A DNA stretch of 64,000 nt from Hordeum vulgare subsp. vulgare (taxonomy: Eukaryota; Streptophyta; Magnoliopsida; Poales; Poaceae). The notes beneath the pieces were generated by a model that worked only from the letters and a program-made list of their open reading frames with translations, was not told the DNA's origin and did no database searches. Every line of letters starts with the position of its first letter. Within the stretch, counting starts at the first letter, position 1. Where the stretch lies: assembly GCF_904849725.1 (NCBI RefSeq), contig NC_058522.1:430681529-430745528 (forward strand), given 5' to 3'. A program made the translations under genes and the position numbers. This document shows positions 1 to 10,191 of the stretch, one piece after another.

Positions 1-445
1 TGCTCTGATGCTACTGTTGTTACTATTGTTGCTCTTACTGTTACTTGCTACTGCTGCTACTTGCTACTGTTGCTACTTGCTACTGATGTTCCTTGCCACT
101 GCTGTTACTTGTTGCACTGCTGCTACCTGCTACAATACTTTTTCTCGCACCGTTGTCGGGAAAGAATATTTCCCGTCCACGGGCAACTTCTGGCGCCATT
201 GATACGATAGTTAGGAATAGTCTGCCTAGCCACCACATCGTTTCTGGCACCGTTGTTATCATACTATTTTGCTGTTGACACTTTGCTTGCAGACACTAAT
301 CTTTCAGGTGTGGTTGAATCTGACGCATTCTGCTGCTAATACTTGAGAATATACTTTCACCTCCCGTCGCGCGAAGCAACAAATTTGGGTTGAATACTCT
401 ACCCTCGAAAACTGCCTCGATCCCACGCGCTGGTGGGCTGTTGCA
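1..445 (+). mobile_element. Decayed 3' end of a gypsy LTR
   Basis: Positions 1-135 are an imperfect TGCTAC/TGTTAC-type simple repeat. They run into a stretch ending in TGAATACTCTACCCTCGAAA (393-412) and then TGTTGCA at 439-445, where an LTR would end in CA. This layout (CTG-rich repeat, the TACCCTCGAAAAC motif, LTR end, then tRNA-Asp primer-site motifs) is familiar from 3' ends of Triticeae Athila-type LTRs. The orientation is plus, opposite to the main nest. The 5' part of the LTR lies outside the window. The family cannot be named. Confidence 0.5.
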
Positions 446-563
446 AGACAATTTCTAATTGTTGAGCAATTGGGAGCAGCTCTTTTCTGGCTCCGTTGCC
501 GTGGAGGCATCAAGTCAGGAATAGTTGCACGTCAGCAGCATTTTTCTGGCGCCATTGCCGGGG
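144..563 (+). repeat. Five scattered primer-binding-site-like motifs
   Basis: Motifs related to TGGCGCCGTTGCCGGGG, the complement of the plant tRNA-Asp 3' end, occur at about 144-160, 190-200, 243-256, 487-505 and 547-563. The last is the best, with one mismatch in 17. Only a copy just after the LTR end (445) could prime reverse transcription. The others look like decayed duplicates within the LTR and leader. Confidence 0.45.
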
Positions 564-763
564 ACTGCTAGCACCGATCCATCCACATAATGTATCGGAA
601 TTAACAACCGGTGCAGCAGACCTAAAGCGTACACCACATGCACACGTTTTAGAAGCCGCCGTCATCATCGAACCGCTGACCCATCTTCTGGAGAGAAATC
701 CGCATCATCCATGCCAGTCCAGCCATCCGTCGACGCCACCACAGCGCCCAACTGTGCCACCTA

Positions 764-1329
764 CCTGCGCTCATCCATCGAGACGCGAAGACTCGGTAAG
801 ATATGTCGTGCGTAGCACCGGCCGAACATGCATGACAAAGCGTAGCACCTATCGGCCAGGCATGACCTGACATCACCACCGAAGCTCCGTGCAGGACGAA
901 GACGCTCCACCTCCTGCCTCCGTCTTCCAGGGTTACTCCACAAACGATGCTCCCTAGAGAGGAACGACACCGCAATGCCGCCATCGTCCGATCTGGAAAA
1001 CCATATCCTCGGGTTTCCCCTGGAGCAGCACGAGTGGATCGGCCTCCCTGCGCTCCTCCATCCAAACGCGAAGACTCTGTAAGATCTGTTATGCGTAGCA
1101 CCTGCCGAACAGGCATGAAAAAGCATAGCACCTGTCGGCCAGGCATGACCTGACATCACCACCGAAGCTCCGTGCAGGACGAAGACGCTCCACCTCCTGC
1201 CTCTGTCTTCCAGCACTGCTCCACAAACGATGCTCCCTAGAGAGGAACGACACCGCAATGCCGCCATCGTCTGATCTCGAAAACCAGATCCCAGGGTTTC
1301 CCCTGGAGCAACTCGAGTGGATCGACAAT
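764..1329 (+). repeat. 283-bp direct tandem duplication
   Basis: Two near-identical units start at 764 and 1047, each beginning CCTGCGCTC and ending near GAGTGGATCG. The period is 283 bp, with about 8% differences by eye. No convincing protein is encoded: reading frames on both strands change between units, because 283 is not a multiple of three. It lies downstream of the gypsy leader and is probably non-coding internal sequence of that element or of a non-autonomous relative. Confidence 0.8.
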
Positions 1330-1379
1330 AGTTACAGGACGAAGCCTTGATCAAGGTAACGACATAGAACGCCGCCATC

Positions 1380-1914
1380 GTCCGCCGTTGGCTCGGTTTT
1401 CACCGGCAACTATGTCTCCCCGACTCATAGCCAGTACCCCGGTGGAGGGGACGCCGCCACCACCATGGTCGGATCCGGGTTAGCCGTCGCCACCGCCAAG
1501 ACCGTTTCCGGGCTGATTGTCGCCGGCGCCCCGCATCGCCCCTCTGGCAGCTCCCCGCCTCCAGCCCGATCCAGATCGGGGACGAGGGGATCCACCACCA
1601 CCAGCCAGCCCAGCCACCAGAGCTCCGCCCAGCACATGGCCTGAGCTCAGCCGCTGCCGAAATAGCGTCGGAGAGCCGCCACTCCGCGACGCCCGAAGCC
1701 AGCGCCGCATCCCACCATGGCCGCCCTGTCTCGCACCACAGCAGCCGTGTTAGGAGCCGATGAGTGCCCCGCCGCCGCCGACAGCGGCCAGGCTTTGCAC
1801 GGTCGCGCCCTGTGGCGGCGGCAAGGGAGGGGAGCGCTCCTGGCGGCGGCGACGCAGACGCCCTCCACGTCGCAGGCAGGGCGACGAGGGAGCCCACTGA
1901 GTTGATGCATGTAT
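1380..1914. other. GC-rich stretch without a recognisable gene
   Basis: This segment is strongly GC-rich and opens several overlapping frames on both strands. They are low-complexity (Ala/Pro/Arg/Gly-rich) and show no domain or motif. I take these frames as by-products of base composition. The segment ends where similarity to the right-hand duplicated block begins. Confidence 0.5.
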
Positions 1915-2828
1915 AAGAAAGGGAAAGGCTGTCATTATTCAGACCTACACCATTTCTGCATTCTACTGATTTCTAGAATGCAGATTAATTTATGCATTCT
2001 ACAGGCTCAAACAAGTTGACGCATGTTTCTTGCTTGATCAGATTAAATTTCATTTCACAGAGACACAGAGGCAAGTGTGTATGCATATTCTTGTTAAAGA
2101 ATATGGCCGGTCCAACAGATATTTGGTTGCTGCACATGCTACAACGCATCTCTATCAGTGAGCACGCACAGCAGGCAGGGAAGCATGGGATAAACTAGAA
2201 ATCAGAAAGATATATAATACCGATGGCTAAACGGAGTGATCACTGTAGAAGGCAATAGGAATCGTCCATGAAAACGATAGATCGGGCCATCACGGTTCAT
2301 ACTCGACTCCACACGTCGACCAGCACACGTTTTACTCAACATCTTCCCGGCTCCAGCATCCGTGCTGTGCCCATCCTATCTCAGTGCACCATCAGATAAA
2401 CCATCTGAGAATTTCATCGCAATTAGCCTGTCCAGTCTGAGAATTTCATCGCAATTAGCAGCAAACCACACGGAAGAAAGAACCGTGGGCGTAGTGTGAG
2501 CTAGCAATGACTAATCTTCGCGACTTTGACTGAATCCGAAGCTGATCCTGACGGAAGATCGCACTGACACTAGTGGTTAACACAATAATTAAGAAAATGC
2601 CGCTCAATGTCGAGTTCATCTCGTACGTGTGGTCGCGGGGGGAGTTGCGGCAGAAGGTGCGGCATACTTTTCTTGGACTCCTCGATTGATGGTGACCACG
2701 AGCTGTCCATTTCGGGAAAGGGACAGCAATAGGAGTATTATCTTCTTTCGATCTTCCGTGCATCCTCGTTCTGTGGGGATCGACTTCCTGCCGGTCATTT
2801 GTCCCAGAGTCCATGGAGGTCCCATCCA
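1915..2828 (+). repeat. Left copy of the flanking duplicated block
   Basis: This segment aligns, in the same orientation, with 58435-59720 on the far side of the retrotransposon nest. Matching landmarks are AGAAGGCAATAGGAATCGTC (2249 and 58751), the run ATCACGGTTCA, CAGTGCACCATCAGATAAA, GCAAACCACACGG and CGAGCTGTCCATTTCGGGAA. The copies are clearly diverged and differ by insertions: the Stowaway at 58920-59083 and about 100 bp near 59130-59260 occur only on the right. No conserved ORF, LTR or terminal repeat explains the similarity. Confidence 0.75.
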
Positions 2829-3628
2829 CGGGCGGAGATAAGGGGATGTGAGTGCATGTGCTATGATAACATATTGATACAAATGTCCATGATAAAAAGT
2901 ATTTTAAGTCATTTATATTAATATTTTTTCTACAATGCAAGCTACTATGAACGTGCTTTATCAAATAATAAAAAATAAAGATTCTAATAAACTCCCTCCT
3001 GTCCTTTTTACCTTGCGCATAACTTTTTTTCGTTTTCCCCGCATTAGTCTGCGCATTAGCATTTTGTGACCGTTTTTTCCCGTTTTACCCCTATTTATTT
3101 GTTGTGCATGTAACTGTTCGTGCGCTTGGGACAAAGAGGCACCGCACCGTGCGGCCAATCAGTTTACATGCGAGGACTCGGCATGGGAGGTTATCGCTGC
3201 ATGCATGCCGGTTTACGTGTGGGGACCGCGCGTGGGAGGTGAAACGGCTGCATGCAGCCAGTAAATTTGCACGCATCAAGTAAAGCTGCTTGCAATCGAT
3301 GCATGCAACAATTAGAAAGGTTGCAGCTTTTCCATACAGTACAGGGATAGACTAGTCCAAAACTACTCACAAAATTCACTCCTTGGTATTAGAGTCAAGA
3401 GTTATACGCAGAGTAAAAAGGACCGGAGGGAGTACCTGCATCTCTACTTTCTATTACAACCTTTTAACTTTTACATCGGATAGTATTTTTTCTTTACAAG
3501 CACCCACCTCCTGCAAAGGATACCGCTTCCTCAGTCGAACATATTTTTCCTGATATTCGATCCTACATGGCATACGAGGCATCACCATCAGGCTATGCAT
3601 TGTACATGTCTTGATTCGCTCCCCTTAC
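2829..3628. other. Left-copy-specific insertion holding a MITE
   Basis: The right-hand block lacks this 0.8-kb stretch. It is bracketed by a direct repeat, CAGAGTCCATG(G/A)AGGTCCCAT, at 2805-2824 and 3628-3647. It contains the MITE at 2992-3432. The remainder is AT-rich, with no gene visible. Confidence 0.5.
2992..3432. mobile_element. Stowaway/mariner-like MITE, 441 bp
   Basis: The ends are CTCCCTCCTGTCCTTTTTAC at 2992 and, read on the minus strand from 3432, CTCCCTCCGGTCCTTTTTAC. The match continues imperfectly for about 35 bp. This is the Stowaway terminal consensus. The right flank has TA and the left flank has decayed to AA. The interior holds no transposase and is GC-richer near 3130-3260. 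Confidence 0.75.
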
Positions 3629-3747
3629 AGAGTCCATGAAGGTCCCATCGTGGAAGGTTTGACTCTATTACCAAATGAAGTAATTTTCTAGAGGGCAACA
3701 AGCTTTTTATTGGGAATTCATGCCCAATGAAAATAGGACTACAAAAC
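3629..3747 (+). repeat. Left duplicated block, distal part
   Basis: From TTACCAAAT at 3669 to the AAAAC ending at 3747, the sequence matches 61683-61764 on the right, including TTCATG(C/T)CC and GAAATAGGACT-like stretches. The match stops where copia coding sequence begins, so 3747/3748 marks a recombination or insertion junction. Confidence 0.65.
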
Positions 3748-5068
3748 TATCAGCAGGTCCGTCAAAAGATCTCGAAGAAATTCTTCTTCGACACAAGATG
3801 CGTCTAATGCTATTAATTCTGTTTTTATTGTCGATCTCGTTAAGATCGTTTGCTTGCAAGACTTTCAGGAAACAACACCACCTCCAAGGGTAAACATATA
3901 TCTAGTAGTGGCCTTTATCTCATCAACATAAGAGATCCAATTCGCATCAGTATACCCTTCAAGTAACGACGAGTATCCCGTATAGTGAAGTCCGTGGTTC
4001 ATAATACCTTTTAGATAGCGCGTAATTATTTCAACAACATGCCGATGAACATCACCTGGGTTGGCAACAAACCAGCTCAGTTTTCTCACAACAAACACGA
4101 TGCCAGGCCTCGTTGCGCTAGCTAGATACATAAGTGAACCAATAATTTGAGAGTATGATTGTGAACTTTCGAACCAACACACTAGGATCATATGTTGTTT
4201 GCGAAATTTTGTAGTCCGAATATCCAAAATGACTCAAAATCTTCTCAACGTAGTGGGATTGCATGAGTGTAATCCCACCCTAATCATCTCCCAAAAGCTT
4301 AATGTTCAAGATAACATCAGCCACCCCAAGGTCCTTCATCTCAAAGTTCTGAGACAGAAAAGACTTAACTTCCTCAAGTACTTTGAGGTTGGTTCCAAAT
4401 ATCAGTATGTCATCAACATACAAGCACACTATAACTCCTTCGCCCCCGCCATGGCGATAGTATACACATTTCTGAGGTTCATTAACAACGAAGCCAATAG
4501 ATGTCAGAGCTATAATAAACTTCTCAAGCCATTGCTTAGGTGCTTGCCTTAGGACATATAAATATTTCAACAACTTACACACCTTTCCTTCCTGGCCATC
4601 TATCACAAAGCCATCTGGTTGTTGCATATAAATTTCCTCGTCTAGCTCTTCGTTTAGGAAAGTCGTCTTAACGTCCATTTGATGAACGAGAAGACCATGT
4701 GAGGGTGCCAACGAGAGTAGTACTCGAATGGTGGTCAGTCTGGCCACAGGTGAATAAGTGTCAAAGAAATCCTCTTCTTCTTTCTAGGCATAGCCCTTGT
4801 CCACATATTAAGATGAGGGAATCCATCTCACTACGGACCGCATCTTTCCAGTAGTTAGCATCTGGAGATGCAAAGGCTTGTGAAATATCAACCATGAGGT
4901 ACAGGAGGAAATCATCACCAAAGGTCTATACAGTCCTTTGTCTCTTGCCACTACCAAGGGTTTCCTCATCATCATCCTCAGGATTTTCATCATGTGTTTC
5001 TTCATAATATTCCATAGGAACGACAAGCTCAGGATCTCCTCAGAATCTTGTCTAGAAGTGTTTTGCAT
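3748..5068 (-). pseudogene. pol: copia reverse transcriptase-RNase H fragment
   Basis: The frame 4747-4280 contains the copia RT core, with HQMDVKTTFLNEELDEEIYM and the catalytic CLYVDDILIFGT still intact. RNase H follows at 4227-3865 (GSLMYLASATRPGI, then the first catalytic Asp in YTDANW). Beyond the stop near 3862 the same frame continues with KSCKQTILTRSTIKTELIAL, so a Trp codon became a stop. The frame ends at the junction near 3748, before the last catalytic Asp. The upstream linker (5068-4808) is frameshifted. Confidence 0.85.
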
Positions 5069-5070
5069 AT

Positions 5071-6320
5071 CTATGGAAAAATATCCTCAAAGAATGTAGC
5101 ATCCTTAGACTCCATAATTGTACCGACCTTCATGTGAGGTACCTCAGATTTCCCTACTAGAAATCTATAGCCAACACTATTCTTAGCGTAGCCCAAATTA
5201 ATGTAGTCCATGGTCTTTGGTCCAAGCTTACACTTTTTGGTATCGTCACATTGCCTTTCGCCAAGCAACCCCAAGTACGTAAGTAGGAGAGCATCGTCCT
5301 TCTCTTCGACCACACCTCATTGGGAGTGACCTCATTAAATTTTGTCTGAAACTTATTCAGGACATGACATGAAGACAATATAGCCTCCCCCACCATGTCT
5401 TGGATAAATCCGATGTATCTAACAAGGCGTTAACCAAATCGGTTAGAGTATGATTTTCCCGCTCGCCAACCCCGTTTGATTGGGGTGAATAGGGAGGCGT
5501 CCTATCATGAATGATGTCAGGTTCTGCACAAAAAGAGTCAAACTCATTTGAGAAGTACTCTCCACGACAATCAGACGGGACTCGTTTAATTCTCCTTTCA
5601 AGTTGATTCTCAACTTCTGCCTTATAGATTTTAAAGTACTGTAGAGCCTCACCTTTAGTATTTAACAGATACACATAGCAATATCTAGAGGAATCATCTA
5701 TCAATGTCATGAAGTATTTCTTTCCACCTTTAGTAAACACACCATTCATCTCACAAAGATCAGAATGTATGAGTTCTAACGGCGCCAAGTGTCTCTTCTC
5801 TGCAACCTTGTGAGGCTTGTGAGGTTGCTTTGCTTGCACACACGAATGACACTTAGAACCTTTGGCTAAAGTAAAACTCGGGATTAAATACAGTTTTGCT
5901 AGCCGCGACATAACAGCGGAACTAATGTGACAAATACGTGTATGCCAAAATTCAGATTCATCAACACTCGAATGAATATTGTTCACGACTTCATTACAAA
6001 AAATTGCAAGGGAAAGGCAGAACATACCTCCACATTCATAACCTTTTCCAACGAAAAGTCCATATTACGTAACGGCTACTTTATTAGACTTGAAGACCAA
6101 CTTAAACCCTTCTCTACACAGAAGGGAGCCACTAACGAGGTTCTTCTTGATGGAGGGGACATGCTACACGACCCTTCCCAAAGTAAACTTTCAGATCGAC
6201 CGTGCTAACACCAAGAACACAAGCACTCGCGCTATTCCCCGTCAATATGGACCCGAGCCCTATGACCTGGTAGGAAGAGAACAATGAGATGTCACCACAC
6301 ACATGAATATTTGCACATGT
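5071..6320 (-). pseudogene. pol: copia protease-integrase fragment
   Basis: Near 6300 the frame reads MDTCANIHVCGD, the copia aspartic protease site with DTG changed to DTC. The integrase follows at 6025-5357. Its N-terminal zinc site (FWHTRICHIS and KCHSCVQAK) is present, with the first catalytic Asp in HSDLCEMNG, the second in a decayed SDCRGEY (family norm SDNGGEY) and the Glu in QSNGVGEREN. A shifted frame at 5313-5071 carries the C-terminal part (LGYAKNSVGYRFLV). Stops and frame changes make it non-functional. In an intact element the product would insert cDNA into the genome. Confidence 0.85.
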
Positions 6321-6325
6321 GTCCA

Positions 6326-7855
6326 TGATGACCCACAAGTATAGGGGATCAATCATAGTCCTTTCGATAAGTAAAAGTGTCGAACCCAACAAGGAGCAGA
6401 AGGCTCTGATAAACGGTTTTCAGCAAGGTAATAACTGCAAGCACTGAAAGTAGCGGTAACAAGTGATGGTGTAGTGAGGTGAAACGTAGCAAGCTAAAAG
6501 TAACAAGTAACAAGTAGTAGAAACGGTGCAGCAAAGTGGCCAATCCCTTTTGTAGAAAGGGACAAGCCTGAACAAAGTCTTATAGGAGGAAAAAACGCTC
6601 CCGAGGACACACGGGAATTTCTGTCATGCTAGTTTCATCATGTTTATATGATTCGCGTTCGTTACTTTGATAGTTTGATATGTGGGTGGACCGGCGCTTG
6701 GGTACTGCCCTTACTTGGACAAGCATCCCACTTATGATTAACCCCTCTCGCAAGCATCCGCAACTACGAAAGAAGAATTAAGACAACGTCTAACCATAGC
6801 ATTAAACTAGTGGATCCAAATCAGCCCCTTACGAAGCAACGCATAGACTGGGGTTTAAGCTTCTGTCACTCTAGCAACCCATCATCTACTCACTACTCCC
6901 CAATGCCTTCCTCTAGGCCCAAAGATGGTGAAGTGTTATGTAGTCGATGTTCACATAACACCACTAGAGGAAAAGACAACATACATCATATCAAAATACC
7001 GAACGAATACCAAATTCACATGACTATTATTAGCATGACTTATCCCATGTCTTCAGGAACAAAAGTAACTAGTCACAAAGCATAATCATAATCATGATCA
7101 GAGGTGTAATGAGTAGCATCAAGGATCTGAACATAAACTCTTCCACCAACTAATCCAACTAGCATCAACTACAAAGAGTAATCAACACTACTAGCAACCT
7201 TACAAGTACCAATCGGAGTCGCGAGACGGAGATTGGTTACAAGAGATGAACTAGGGTTTGGAGAGGAGATGGTGCTGGTGAAGATGTTGATGGAGATGAC
7301 TCCCCTCCGACGAGAGGAGTGTTGGTGATGACGATAGCGACTATTCCCCCTCTGGTAGAGAAGTTTCCCCGGCAGGATCGTCCTGCCGGAGCTCTAGATT
7401 GGTTCTGCTCAAGTTCCGCCTCCTGGCGGCGGAGAATCCATGAAAAAGCTCCAACCTGATTTTTTTCCGGACGAAACCCTTCATATAGCAAAAGAGGGGG
7501 CCAATGGGCCACCAGGGTGCCCACAAGCCCTGTAGCCGTGGCCAGGGGGGCAAGCGGTGGCTACCAGGCTTGTGGGCCCCTGGTAGCTCCCCTCTAGCAC
7601 TTCTTTCGCCTAGTATTTTTTATATATTCCCAAAGAATTCCACATTGATTTTCAGGACATTTGGAGTTACGCAGAATAGAGGACTCCGACTTGCTCCTTT
7701 CCCAGTCCAGAATTCCAGTTGCCGGTATTCTCCCTCTTCAAATAAACCATGCAAAATAAGAGAGAAAAGGCATAAGTATGGTACCACAAAGTATAATAAC
7801 AGTCCATAAAGCGATAAATATCAACATGAAAGCATGATGCAAAATGGACGTATCA
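6326..7855 (-). repeat. Left LTR (3' LTR of copy A), 1,530 bp
   Basis: On the minus strand it begins TGATACGTCCATTTTGCATC at 7855 and ends GTGGGTCATCA at 6326. Over the first 235 bp from 6326 it differs from the middle LTR at about ten bases (roughly 4%). It contains a strong hairpin at 7512-7583, followed on the minus strand by a TATA-like TATATGAAG near 7480-7488. The left 5-bp flank is GTCCA. No matching duplication can be tested because the far right LTR is truncated. Confidence 0.9.
7512..7583. repeat. LTR hairpin upstream of TATA box
   Basis: The arms CCACAAGCCCTGTAGCC and GGCTACCAGGCTTGTGG pair around a GC-rich loop. The same hairpin recurs in the middle LTR (44252-44322) and in the internal region of both copies (10056-10129 and 46799-46872). 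It lies just upstream of the LTR TATA-like box on the minus strand. Confidence 0.75.
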
Positions 7856-7869
7856 ACTCCCCGAAGCTT
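7856..7869 (-). other. Polypurine tract of copy A
   Basis: On the minus strand AAGCTTCGGGGAGT lies directly before the LTR start TGATACG. Copy B has the cleaner AAGCTTGGGGGAGT at 44596-44609. This is the expected site of plus-strand DNA priming. Confidence 0.8.
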
Positions 7870-9390
7870 AGACATCGCTTGTCCTCAAGCGAAAACCAAG
7901 ATCCATAAACATGTCCACATGTTTAGGGATGAAGGTGTCGATAAAACATAATACAGACATGAGGGCATCATGATCACACATAGAACATCAATACATCATA
8001 AAGATTCTTATGGGAAAGTAACAATTCCTTTACAAAGCAAAGTATGAAACAAAAACCTTACCGAGAAGTAGCCAACAATAGTCCATAGTCATTGAAGCAA
8101 TTGCAATTTATCATAACATCATAAAGAGTCAAATAAGAGCTTGTAAAGCAAACCCACATAGTCAATCATCTATTTTGTTTTCCACAATTGTTACAACTCA
8201 CGTGGTACTCATGGTATTAAAGTTTTAGCTGGACACAGAGAAAGATAGGGGCTTATAGTTTTGCCTCCCAACCATTTACCTCAAGGGTAAGGTCAACGAT
8301 AATAAAGCATAAGTACTCATCTCCAAGTTGATATATGAATATAGATCTTTCCCTAGCTTGTGACAGTAGCCAAGACAAAGGCAAAATAAGGAATTGGTGA
8401 AGATCACCATGACTCTTTCAAGGGCAAAAAGTAAAGGTGCAAGATAGGCCCTTCGCAGAGGGAAGCAGAGGTTGTCATGCGCTTTGAGGTTTGGATGCGT
8501 GTCCTCTTAGTGCGGAGGAACGTCACTTTATATTGCCTCTTGTGATAAAGAACTTTATTATGCAGTCTGTCACTTTTATGTCTTCCTCATCACAGGTTCG
8601 TATAAAGCTTATTTTCCACACACAAATAGATCATACATATTAGAGAGCAATTTTTATTGCTTGCACCGATGACAACTTACTTGAGGGATCTTATTCAATC
8701 CATAGGTAGGTATGGTGGACTCTCATGGCAAAACTGGGTTGAAGGTTTATGGATGCACAAGTAGTATCTCTACTTGGTGCGGGAGTTTTGGCTAATATGA
8801 GGTGGAAGCAATCGTCACATGCTAAGGGATCTCTATTCATATAGCATTGTTTGGAAACAAGCAAACATAATTCATTATGTTGTCTTCCTTGTCCAACATC
8901 TATTTCTAAGCATGTAATAGTTTGGTGAGTGCTCACAATTATAGAAAGTGTCTAAGATGGTATATTTATATGTGAACCTCTCTTTCCTTATTACTTCTTA
9001 TTAATTGCAACAATGACTGGGGCCTATGTTGGTCTATTCTCAACAAGTTTCAATCATCATACTTGTTATATGTGAAGCTATCACTTTCCATAAGATCATC
9101 TCATGATCTTTCATGCTATCGTTCTTTTAATACTTTTGATCACGACACAAAACAAAGCCCTTGACTAAGATACTCTTTATTATATAGCTCGCAAGCTCGA
9201 ATACATCGGGGGAGACACAAGGCAAAAGACTCGAACCAAACACTAAAGACTTATACCACTTAGAGAAGAAAGTAAAAACTGAAAAGGAAAGAACTAAAAC
9301 AAAGGTAAAAGCAAAAGATATAAAGGTGATACGATACCAGGGCAACTCCCCAAGCTTGGCACAAGCCAAGGGAGTTGCCCATACCAATGC
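7870..9390 (-). other. Non-coding 3' spacer of copy A
   Basis: This is 1.5 kb between the 172-codon ORF and the 3' LTR, nearly identical to 44610-46132 in copy B. It has no domain-bearing gene. A minus-strand frame of 81 codons (8936-8691) is open in both copies (also 45677-45432, about four residue changes) but has no recognisable motif, and I do not claim it as a gene. Confidence 0.6.
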
Positions 9391-9909
9391 TTAGTTGTCT
9401 TCCTTTGGTGGTGATGGTGGTGGAGTCTTTGAAGCAATCTGATCCTCCGTCTTCCAAGGCATAGGTGCTCCATCATGGCAGGATGAACGAGTCGCCGCAA
9501 TCCTCAAATCTGCAGCCAACCGTATTGATTTAAATCTATACTCATACTCACAGTTTTGGTTCTGCAGGTCATAGATATGGCCCTGGAGTTGATCAACCCT
9601 GTCATAGAGCCTGGAGAGGTGCTTTCCAATGTCAATGGCATCCATCTTGTGATTGTTGGTGAACTCTGTGATCATCATGTGGTTGGCGTTGAGTCCACGC
9701 TCCACCATCCCTTGGCACTTCAAGACTTGTTGCTCCATTGCTTCGAGCCTCGTCTCCACGCTTTCGGTCTTCTTAGGCCCCTCAACATCACGGATGTGCA
9801 ACATCCCCTCACTCATCTTGATAGATTGAGGGTGATGCAACACTTCTGCGAGGTAAGGATTGATGACCTTCTCAAATATCTTGTCCTTAGGAGCTTTTGG
9901 GGAAGTCAT
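9391..9909 (-). CDS. Athila 3' accessory protein, copy A (172 aa)
   Basis: This is an uninterrupted minus-strand ORF in the position where Athila elements carry their env-like ORF, between integrase and the 3' LTR. It starts MTSPKAPKDKIFEKV. Residues about 48-125 are predicted by eye to be helical with heptad-like spacing (VETRLEAMEQQVLKC, then HLSRLYDRVDQLQGHIYDLQ), suggesting a coiled coil. The C-terminus is Pro/Ser/Lys-rich (SKTPPPSPPKEDN). I see no signal peptide or membrane segment, so an envelope role is not supported. Copy B has the same-length ORF with about 13 residue changes. It is open while the neighbouring pol is broken. A hairpin-TATA cassette lies upstream (9992-10129). The function is unknown. 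Confidence 0.65.
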   Translation of the reverse strand: MTSPKAPKDKIFEKVINPYLAEVLHHPQSIKMSEGMLHIRDVEGPKKTESVETRLEAMEQQVLKCQGMVERGLNANHMMITEFTNNHKMDAIDIGKHLSRLYDRVDQLQGHIYDLQNQNCEYEYRFKSIRLAADLRIAATRSSCHDGAPMPWKTEDQIASKTPPPSPPKEDN

Positions 9910-9991
9910 GACGATCTAGATCTGCAACAGAAACAGGCTCGAAACGAAAACAGAGGAAACTGCGCGATAGGGAGATCAAAACCCTTGGGCG

Positions 9992-10129
9992 TATATATAA
10001 TGATTTTTTCTGGACCAGAAGGAGTGTTCCGCAAGAAAACGGAGTCCGGGAGGCACACGAGGTGGCCACAAGCCCTGTAGCCGCGGCCAGGGGGCAGGCG
10101 GCGGCTACCAGGCTTGTGGCCGCCTCGTG
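9992..10129 (-). promoter_or_regulatory. Promoter-like hairpin + TATA cassette, copy A
   Basis: On the minus strand a 74-bp hairpin (10129-10056; outer arms CACGAGG/CCTCGTG, inner arms GGCCACAAGCC/GGCTTGTGGCC) is followed by TATATATA at 9999-9992. The ATG of the 172-codon ORF is at 9909. The hairpin core matches the one that precedes the TATA-like box of the element's own LTR (7512-7583). Copy B conserves all parts. The promoter role is inferred from layout only. Confidence 0.45.
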
Positions 10130-10191
10130 CGCTCTCCTGACTGCTTTTTATTTTTCTTTTTTTCCACAAATTCCGAAACGGAGAAAATTTC

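Larger units (their letters stand above)
3748..6325 (-). mobile_element. Truncated Ty1/copia element without LTRs
   Basis: Minus-strand copia pol runs from the protease region (near 6300) through integrase and reverse transcriptase into RNase H (near 3750). Both ends are cut. The RNase H end stops at the duplicated block, and the protease end is interrupted at 6325 by the left LTR of the Athila array. The gag half is not found at the right end of the array near 57051, so it was lost. No LTR of this element is visible. Confidence 0.9.

Noticed and set aside
8..278. Leucine-rich small ORFs
   Set aside because: They translate a CTG/TTGCTAC simple repeat in an LTR remnant; frames in all directions are equally good and no start context or domain exists.
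1400..1910. Alanine/proline/arginine-rich ORFs on both strands
   Set aside because: They overlap on both strands in a GC-rich segment with few stop codons by composition. No motif was found.
2455..2964. Minus-strand 169-codon ORF in the duplicated block, with a hydrophobic stretch resembling a signal peptide
   Set aside because: The right-hand copy (59628-59287) does not keep the frame except for short end pieces, so there is no evidence of protein conservation.
8691..8936. 81-codon ORF open in both Athila copies (also 45432-45677)
   Set aside because: Two copies about 4% apart give too little time to show constraint; no motif or promoter is visible. It is mentioned in the spacer entries but not called.
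9391..9909. Envelope glycoprotein gene
   Set aside because: The position fits the Athila env-like ORF, but the protein has no signal peptide, membrane segment or glycoprotein-like cysteine pattern.
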